Shown here: positions 56,380-64,000 of the stretch, in pieces | Layout: each line of letters starts with the position of its first letter | How positions within the stretch are numbered: position 1 is the first letter of the stretch | Assembly: GCA_949752745.1 (NCBI GenBank) | Contig: OX457026.1 | Location: 31,768,411-31,832,410, forward strand | Direction: 5' to 3' | Source: Protula sp. h YS-2021 | Taxonomy: Eukaryota; Annelida; Polychaeta; Sabellida; Serpulidae | DNA length: 64,000 bases | Notes under the pieces: generated by a model | Database searches by the model: none | The model's input: the letters and a program-made list of their open reading frames with translations, nothing else | Told to the model about the DNA's origin: nothing | Position numbers and translations under genes: made by a program

Positions 56380-58200
56380 AGACCAGCCGACTTTCAAATT
56401 TTGTGCGAATGTTCTCTGGGTATGCGCAAAAAATGGTAAAATGGGAGGCATTTAATTTTTTGTTTGCTTGCAATTTTTCAAAATGGTTTTTCTCCCACAC
56501 TTTTGATCAGATTTTCTTTAAATTTTGTACGAATGTTTTCTAGGTAGGCCTGTCTTGAAAAATTACTTTTTTGGCCATCCGCAAAAAATTGGCGAAATTG
56601 GCCAAATGGAGGTCATTTTTTAAATTTATGGGTAGCAAATTTTTAAAATGCTTCTTCTGCCACAATTTCTATCGTATTCCTTTCCAATTTTGTAAGTTGT
56701 TCTCTTGATGATTCTCTTTTGAAAAATTACTTTTGTTTTGGTGGTCCGCGAAAAAGCCAAAAATTGCCCAAATCGGGGGCATTTATGATTTTTCGGTAGC
56801 CAGTTTTTAAAATGGTTTTTCTCCCACAATTTGGATCGGATTCCTGTCTACTTTTGTGAGATTGTTCCCTAGATGGTTCTCTTTGGAGAAATATATTTTT
56901 TGACGATCAGCCGAAAACTAACTAAATGGGGGGCATTATGTTTTTTTGGTAGCCAGTTTTCAAAATGCTTCTACTTGCACGATTTTGATCGGATTCCTTT
57001 CATATTTTGCACGAATGTTTACTAAGAGGCCCCTCTTGATATTTTTTGGCGATGCGCCAAAAATTGACCAAATGGGGGGACATTTTAACAAGTTTTTGGC
57101 ACCCAATTTGCCTAAGGCTTATTCTTCCACAATTTTGATCGGATTGCCTTCAAATTTTTCATAAATTTTCACTAGGTGGTCCACTTTTGAAAAGTTACTT
57201 TCCTGGCGATGTGTCAAAATCTTCACTAGTCTGTCCTCTCTTGAGAAGTGACATTTTTGGAGATCCACCAAATATTGGCTAAATGGGGGACATTTTTTCG
57301 TAGCCAGTTTTCAAAATGCTTCTTCTACATGTTTGATCGGATAACCTTCAAATTTTGCATCAATTTTCACGAGTCTGTTCTCTCTGGAGAAGTGACTTTT
57401 TTGGCCATCCAGCAATAATTGGCTGAATTGGGGGCGTTTTCCGGTAGTCAATTCTCAAAATGCTTCTTCTCCTACAATTTTAATTGATTTGCTTTCAAAT
57501 TTTGTATAATGTTCACCAGGCGGTCCGCTTTTGAAAAGTTACTTTTTTGGCGATCCGCCAAAAAATTAGCCAACGGAGGACATTTTAAAAGTTTTTGTTA
57601 CCAGCTTTTTCCAAAAGTATTTTCTCCCATAATTTTGATAGGATGGCCTTCAAATTTTGTATAAGTGTTCACCAGTCGGTCTGCTTTTAAAAAGTTACAT
57701 TTTTGGCTATCCGAAAACATTAGCTAAATAGGGGCATTTAAAAAACCTTAGTAGCCAGTTTTCAAAAGCTTCTCCCACAATTAGGACCGGGTCCCCTAAA
57801 ATTTTATACGAACGTTCCCTAGATGTGTCCCTTAAAATAAATTTATTTTTTGGTAATTCTCTAAAACATGGCCAATTGGTGGTATTTTAAATCTTTTTAT
57901 TTTTCAAAATGCGTCGCCTGCTGCAGTTTGATTGGATTTATTCATCTTTTGGCATATTACTCCTCATGTACTATTTTCTCTAATACTTTTTTTGCGCACC
58001 TCCAAAAATTTGCCTCACACCGCCGTTTGAATGGTTTTGGGATCAAGTTTTTCAAAATAGTTCTTCTGCCAGTAATTTTAGTCAGATTGCTTTCATTTTT
58101 TAGGCTTGGTTCAACGTTAGGGCTCTGTGAAATTTACTTTTTTGAAATCCTCCAGAGATTAGGCAAATGCTAGTCTTTAAAAAGATTCAGTAACCGGTGT
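56380..58200. repeat. Tandem repeat, about 155 bp unit, about 11 copies
   Basis: The word CAAAATGCTTCTTCTCCCAC and variants recur near 56489, 56642, 56806, 56955, 57105, 57305, 57451, 57608, 57758, 57902 and 58050. Each unit also has TTTTTGGCGATCCGCCAAAA, a near-palindrome. Confidence 0.88.
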
Positions 58201-59569
58201 TTAAACAATGCGTACCACTTTTTTGGCGACTATGCAAACCTTTTGCTACTTGATTCATCAGCTTTCGGCTGGTCACAATGCCATTCTTGTTTTTCTTTCG
58301 TGTTTTCTTTTTTTTTTTCGCTTTCCTCGTCACCTTTTGATTTCCACGTATCTAATCGGAAAATGTGATGGATAGGAATTTGAAACTTGGAACACATATA
58401 GTGGCTTATGAGATATGCATCCAGGTGAAAAATGGTTCACCTATGACGTCATAATCGCGGCCTTATGATGTCATGAAATTCTCAAAGGGAAATATGTCGA
58501 AAACGGTTACACCTACGGCTTTAGAGCAAATGAGTAATGGGACTTCTTTTCTGTAAGGAACATATTAGCGACCTACATTTTGAACTGTGACATCACAAAT
58601 GACGTCATTTTGTTCATTTTTGTACGGTTTATGGTTCTAGCTCAGTGTATAGAGAAAACTTTGGAGATTAAATACGAGAAATAAAAAAGATGATTTTTAA
58701 GTGTTCTAGTGCCTTTCTAACACGCTCTCAACCCGCCTTGCACATGGTATGACAAAGCCCAAGTGTAACGCTAAAGCAAAAGGAGTGTAGCTGTACTGAA
58801 AATGAGTACCCTTCAAAGCTTGTACTTTTTGACGTCATAATTGCAGTGCTGAATACTGTAGTAACATAATGCATTGACCTCAGGTATGGTGGTTGTATGT
58901 TTACTCGTTATTGTTGGAAATTAAGGTCTACATTCTGTGTTGAATTGCAATAAAATTTTATGGAAATATTGTCCACTGCAATATTTGATTTGGGTGATTC
59001 GCCATTTTTCACCAATTTGGCGAATGGCGCTTCGGTTTTACTTCAACGCTACCTCATCTTACAGTTTTTTTTAAATTTATTTGAAGTTTTATTGAAGCTA
59101 ACCCAGGTCTTGATATTTTAAAGTTTTCATGCAATTGACATCCTAACATTACTTTTTAAGAAAGTTCCATCCGGAACTTATATTTTAAAGCCTTCAGGAT
59201 AGTGATTTTGGGCTCCCAAGTATATATTTCGCTGCTCGTTGGCGAAATAGGCCTAGTTGCTTATCGTCTCCAAGTCGCCCCCCCCCCACAATCCGCCACC
59301 TGAAAGAATTCATGTCTCGACATCGCGCAGGGAAATTTCGTAGTGCTGGTAGTAGGGCCTCATTTATTGCTGGAAAACCACGCAGACATGTAGAAATGGC
59401 AAGTTCTGCACAGCAGGAACTGAGGAAACTACTTAGATGCTGGTTCCAAGTATACTGCAAAACAGGTAGTACAATGTTCACCCCTTCGTCCTTCATACTG
59501 GAAGAAGGCACTGTGTCCAAGCTAGGGCACACGGATGCGCCAGAAGTTAAACAGCGTTTAAGTCGAATA
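58201..59569. other. No gene assigned
   Basis: Contains CRE-like TGACGTCAT words (58444, 58600) in a weak repeat and a block open on both strands (59194-59635) that I cannot assign. Confidence 0.35.
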
Positions 59570-59728
59570 CAGGAGACCCTCGTTAATTCGTCCCCGGTTA
59601 ATTCGTTTCCCCGCTTTATTCGTACTCATATTTAGGTCCCAGTTTCTCTATTTCATACCAGTTTTCCCCCGGTTAATTCGTACCAAATTCGCCGGTCCCG
59701 CGTGGTACGAATTAACGAGGATCTACTG
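59570..59728. mobile_element. pogo/Tigger-like MITE
   Basis: CAGGAGACCCTCGTTAATTC at the left and CGAATTAACGAGGATCTACTG-type right end form inverted termini, and TA flanks both sides (59568-59569, 59729-59730). 159 bp, non-coding, typical of Tc1/mariner pogo-group MITEs. Confidence 0.75.
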
Positions 59729-60099
59729 TAGTACTTGTATGAGCGACTGTGGGTCGACATGGACTTCAATTAATCTGAAATTGCGGCTGTATATCCTCAT
59801 ATACATTTTTAATCGATGCTGCAATTCAAGACTAAGTTGCGGTGGTAGTCTTGGAAATTAATCTTAAAGTATCACATATTTGACATTTTTTAGCAGTCTC
59901 AGATTAAAATCGAATTTAGAGAATAAAGGCTGTTGAATACCAGATCATGTAATCCCAAATTACAGTCTCTATTTATGCGTTTTTCTTTCGTTTGGGACGT
60001 GAAATGTTTTTTTGCAGTATAATGGTTCAAGTTAGAACCCAGATCTTCAACGAGAAATTTCAAATGCACTTGTTTGAAAAAGTTCATTCTCATTCATCC

Positions 60100-60640
60100 G
60101 AACAGGTCGCGACCACCACCGTCTGTTCAGATTAACCGTAATTCAGATAAAACGACATTTAATTGAAGTTTGGTTCGACCACTGATTCTGCTGCCGTAAT
60201 ATCGTTTCCTGCTGTGTACGTAAGGCCATTTCCATTTTCTAGCCTTTCTAGCCAAATATTGACCTTTCATTTTGTCTTTTTTTAACCAAAACAATTTATG
60301 TTCTATGATCCTGATCGTGACAATTAAATGTGATGCTATCCAATCAGTCAATACCATGGGTGGTGTTACTCCAGCATCATGCTCACCTGTTTCATTGGCA
60401 AAGGAAAACGTACTCCATTGCTGGACAATTGGTGGTGTGACCTATCTGATTCAAACGGCATGGGGGAGCTATCGTTATTTGCTCAATATTTGAACATTAC
60501 GGGCAATTTTGTGGGCGTTGTTTTGAAACAACGCGGCGCATGTAAACACCACGGCATCTGAAGGCGGTGGACCTTCTTGAGAACTAGGTCCAACATGTTC
60601 AAGGGGACATTTTATGTATTGTCCGAGTTTGATTATTTAC
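60100..60640. repeat. Dispersed repeat X, copy 2 (inverted)
   Basis: Inverted match to 48750-49136 plus 50030-50200, without the GATATC insertion. Includes a pogo-like end near 60113-60185. The short frames here are not supported as genes. Confidence 0.7.
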
Positions 60641-60689
60641 ATACAAATTGTACAAACGGGCAAAGTGTAAGTGAACTTAACAAAACCTG

Positions 60690-60985
60690 AAAAAGAAACA
60701 ACTAAAACGAAAACAGAACGCTATCAGATGTTCGAATGTTTTGATGTAACGTTGACCAAGTGTCAACACTGGGCCAACGTTATTTGTCGACGTCACTTTA
60801 CCGGCATAATGAATTCGTTGTCAAACAGCGTTGACCCGATGTTTCTTTTTCTACCTTTGGTCCAACGTTATTTTGCCAACATAGACCCAACATTGCTGTA
60901 CAGTGGTTGGTCAACTTAGTTTTACCTGACCTTGGCCCAACATTGACGCAGCAACTGCCAACTGTTCCAACTTATGCCAATATGT
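60690..60985. repeat. Degenerate repeat of CCAACGTT words
   Basis: About three diverged units of roughly 80 bp with GGCCAACGTTATT and GACCCAACATTG. Boundaries uncertain. Confidence 0.35.
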
Positions 60986-61204
60986 CATGGTATGTTGGGG
61001 AGCCGCTTCTTGGAGCTAGTCAGGTTATAGCAAATGGAAGAAAATGGGTGGCATTCATGTGCGCTGAGCGACAACGTAGCCAGCTAAATTATTGGTTGAT
61101 GCAGACCGCATGACGTCACTATTAGGCCTTTATCTTGTTCGTACTGTTTATGTTTATAGGGAATTCAAGACTGAAAGCTGCGAACGTACAACTTCTGTGT
61201 CGCA

Positions 61205-64000
61205 ATGAGCATGGACGTAAGTATAGATATTGGTTTAGAAGACAGCAGATCCTGCAAATCGTTTGATCCTGATTAATACAAGCGAACCTATTTTGTTCTT
61301 CTCACTCTGTAATGTGACAAATTCTTCAATTTTAAATTTTTGGCTATTTTGCTGGGTTTGGTTGTTACACTCGGCGTCGCCTTATCAACACATTTATATG
61401 ACCCCTTCGGGAATCCCAGTCATCTGCCCCCCCCCGGTCAACTGCCCCCACTGTCATCGGCCCCCCTTTTTTCAACCCGGTCGACTGCCCCCCCCCCCCC
61501 CTTCAAAGTGGAGGGGTGGTCGCTTGCCCCCGCCATATACTATTTTTTCTTGGGTTATTGGCTTACAAAGACACAATAAATAAAATTATATTTATTTTAT
61601 TGAATGTATTGCACCTCGGTAAATTGCAATTCACCAATAGGGAACTAATTGCAATTAGAATTGCAATTAGTTTAAGGATCAGTCCCTCCTAAGATCAATA
61701 TTGGAGAACAGATCAATGAAGATCAATTGTTTCAGAGACGAAGTAGACGGGGACATCACAATTACCTAATTTTTTAAAGAATTTTTTTCCACTAAAAAAA
61801 TGATTAGGGCAGCTGACGACCCCGTCAAATTGCAGGGGGGGGGGGGGCAGTCGACCGGGTTGCAAAAAGGGGGGCAGTTGACCGGGGGGCAGATGACCGT
61901 TTACTCCCCTTCGGTGAATAAAACTGCATGTCACCCTCATGGCTATGTTACAGTTGCACTGTACAGTGTATGATGTATCGCTATGGCTGACATACAAACT
62001 GACCAACGTCTTAATAAAAAAAACGTACAACTGACCAACTTGTAGAAAAAATATTTTCTATTAACCACCATATCAAAAGCAGCTAAGATTATATACCACT
62101 ACTGATAACTGTACCATGCCAAAAAACTACTAATGTCCGAATCGAACGCTGTGCCCAATTCCGCGAAGGAATTCCTCGAGTGTTTTGCGGCCTTCGATGA
62201 GCTGCCTAAGCAGAACTTGGTGCACTCGTGAAATTCCGCGTAGTCGCGCTTCGTGCGCTTCTTCGGCCGTAGGCCAACGGCGCCTTGCAAAATCTTGGTC
62301 GCGACGATTTGCTGCGTCTTTGCAGAGGGCCACAAACATGAATCTTGTATTGCGGTTTTGAAATTTGCTTCACATACATGTGGCCATCTAGACACAGTTT
62401 TTGACCACCCCTTTGCTCTTATAATTGCAATTCAAATGACGCAGTTCAAATAGCAATCAAAACTGGTTTGATTGTACTGAAAAAGGACTGCTATTTATAG
62501 CAAAAATCCCCTACCTGGGACGACTTTCGGAGATGACACCATGGCCCGACCATGTCTGCGTTTTTATGGTATTGCACATTTCGGAGATATAAGCGGGACA
62601 CTGAAAACTCGGTACAACACACACTAGGTGACAGGGAAGGGATTACGGGATTATCCTTGCCACGCAATTGCTGACACTCGATGACACAGAAGGGATTATA
62701 GGACTAGCTTTGTGATGTGAGACTGCACTTCTTTGCTTTCGTTTTGTCTGATGTAACTCAGGAGAGGAAGTTTTTGGGCTCTAAAAATTTGTGGTAGGAA
62801 AGTTGGTCAGTTGTCCGTACATCGAAAAATCCCCGCGTAGGCCTAGTGAGGCGTAGGCCTAGTGAGCACACAAAATTTGTCGCGTAGGCCTGGAGGGGCG
62901 TAGGCCCGATGAACAGGAACCACTCTGGATAGTACGCCCAGGAAGTGCCGATGGACTTAACCTCCCACCTTGGCAATTTGCCGCTAGCAGGCAGTTGCCG
63001 CCCGATTATAATTCCTTTATGTTTCATGAAGAAAAACACATTGATATAAATAATAGAATACTGAACAGTGGCAGTAAATGTGAGCAGTTAACTGTGTAGG
63101 TAAACAGTGACAGTTTATGTGCGAGAGTGAATATTTTGAGAAAAATGGGCAATAATCCAATTATTTGGATAGATAGAAAACGTCCATATTTTATGCGGAA
63201 AGACATCAAACCTTCTAGAAAGAAAACGATACAGTGACGATCATCACTAAATGGTTATTTTTTTATTTTTGACGAACTTCTGATATTTTCACTTTGGTTT
63301 GTGTGTTTTTAGCTTTTTGGACTTTGTTTACCCGATATATCTGAAACAGTTTATCGGATCTTCACCAAACCGTGGAGTTAGAAGACCAGATAGTGCGCAT
63401 CATCACGAAGGTTCATTCTGATTAAAAATTATAGTTTGGTCGATTTTTTTTTTAATTTTCACTTTGGTGTGTTTTTACCTTTTTACTGTGCACACGGCAT
63501 CTCAGAGACAGCCAATTCACTTTTGATCAAATCTAGCAGGAAGAAAGACCCTATAGTGTAGATGATCACGGAAGTACTGGGTCTGTATGAGGTGACTGAT
63601 TGGGGTAGGGGGGAGGGGACATATCAGTTTTTGTGTTAGCAAAAACATTGGCCCCCGACCGGAGTTTTCTTGGGCTCTGTCCGTCTGTCTTTCCGTCTCT
63701 TTGTACTATATCGAATCATTTTTAAATCTACTCATCGCCGTCTCCGGTTGGGGGCTGTGCTGCCGATGATAGCTTGTTTATTTTAACGCTATTTGACGGC
63801 AGTTGTCGCTAGGTACTTTTATCTAAGCGGCACAGATTTGACGTAGGGGTGGTGAAGAACGAATAGGCGATCCTGTTCGAATAAAAACAGAATCGTTTTG
63901 CGCCATCTTTCTTTAGGACGACGACCAAGACATTTACGATGTTGCCCCAGCAGTAGACAGAACTGTGTCGGATCTTGGCAAACTGAGGAGTATGTTTGAG
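61205..64000 (+). CDS. N-terminus of an unrecognised acidic protein, runs off the window
   Basis: Two coding segments are visible: 61205-61216 (ATG to donor GAC|GTAAGT) and 63917-64000 (acceptor TTTCTTTAG|GAC, open to the edge). The first exon has an acceptor-like TTTATAG at 61154-61159, giving 45 nt of leader within this exon. Phase 0 joins them into MSMDDDDQDIYDVAPAVDRT followed by VSDLGKLRSMFE. The acidic run with a single tyrosine resembles phosphotyrosine motifs of cytoplasmic adaptors, but no domain has appeared by the edge and I do not assign a family. The intron of 2.7 kb holds a C-rich foldback element. In the other phase the edge exon reaches a stop, so the chosen phase is the only one that stays open throughout. 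Confidence 0.65.
61411..61905. mobile_element. C-rich foldback element with nine-base duplication
   Basis: Inverted termini of about 100 bp (GTCATCTGCCCCCC, GGTCAACTGCCCCC, CAACCCGGTCGACTGCCCCC in order) flank about 230 bp. CCCCTTCGG occurs directly outside both ends (61402-61410 and 61906-61914), a nine-base target duplication as in Mutator-like elements. No transposase. Confidence 0.7.
62130..62400 (-). other. GC-rich block open in two minus frames
   Basis: GC content is well above the surroundings. One frame (62339-62130) reads ANRRDQDFARRRWPTAEEAH and ends RFGH; the overlapping frame contains KKRTKRDYAEFHECTKF. Neither is recognised and no convincing acceptor is seen. It may be a decayed terminal exon or transferred sequence. 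Confidence 0.25.
62828..62912. repeat. GCGTAGGCCTAGTGAG repeat fragment
   Basis: Four inverted-orientation units of the CCTACGCCCCAC family of intron 4, with matching flank (ATCGAAAAATCCCCGCG also near 48030 in reverse). Confidence 0.7.
63265..63600. repeat. Tandem repeat, about 165 bp unit, two copies
   Basis: TTTTCACTTTGGT recurs at 63278 and 63456, with aligned downstream sequence (ATATCTGAAACAG against GCATCTCAGAGACAG). Confidence 0.55.

Noticed and set aside
59194..59635. Overlapping frames of 107 (+) and 112 (-) codons
   Set aside because: Open on both strands, no recognisable family, and the plus frame runs into a pogo-like MITE.

Overview
The window is eukaryotic and looks like AT-rich metazoan DNA: genes are split by GT-AG introns, coding is sparse, and most of the sequence is microsatellite, minisatellite and transposable-element debris. 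The mix of Helentron-like elements, DIRS-like reverse transcriptase relics, many 150-180 bp tandem repeats and C-rich foldback elements fits a lophotrochozoan, probably a mollusc. That placement is inference; no marker gene fixes the taxon. Almost all long open frames are translations of simple repeats.

Three host loci can be supported. (1) A complete seven-exon gene on the minus strand, start codon 55657-55655 and stop 42509-42507, whose phases join perfectly into a 325-residue protein. I recognise it as the animal RIMOC1 (C5orf51/UPF0600) family, a RAB7A-interacting partner of the MON1-CCZ1 complex. (2) The last two exons of a profilin-fold gene on the plus strand (20203-20434 and 20668-20978); its first exon was not found. 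(3) The 5' end of a plus-strand gene running off the right edge (61205-61216, then 63917-64000), starting with an acidic, tyrosine-containing N-terminus that I do not recognise. Its 5' leader may begin just upstream of RIMOC1, making a head-to-head pair.

Layout. 0.4-4.4 kb: two Helentron-like elements, the first enlarged by a tandem-repeat block and an (ATT)n tract. 5.7-6.4 kb: a TA-flanked element packed with GATATC. 7.0-7.4 kb: a 24 bp minisatellite. 10.5-11.5 kb: a repeat rich in TCAAGGTCA. 12.0-12.6 kb: (GATA)n followed by purine-rich tracts. 12.65-19.46 kb: a large inverted duplication with a C-rich foldback element in one arm and a cluster of GATATC elements in the spacer. 19.6-21.1 kb: a third Helentron-like copy, then the profilin exons. 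23.8-32 kb: a fourth Helentron-like copy and eroded DIRS-like retrotransposons. 32-38 kb: mostly featureless AT-rich DNA with (AT)n, a SINE and a small MITE. 38.07-39.77 kb: a 1.7 kb element with long inverted termini, a six-base target duplication, two exon-like segments and a CCATGG satellite. 42.5-55.7 kb: RIMOC1, with introns full of minisatellites and elements. 56.4-58.2 kb: about 11 copies of a ~155 bp repeat. 59-63 kb: pogo-like MITE, an inverted copy of an intronic repeat, and a second C-rich foldback element.

The most unusual theme is elements whose termini or interior are themselves built from short palindromic or C-rich tandem units (CCATGG, GATATC, CCTACGCCCCAC, AAACCCCCCCG). Several can be delimited by target-site duplications or by comparing filled and empty copies inside this window.
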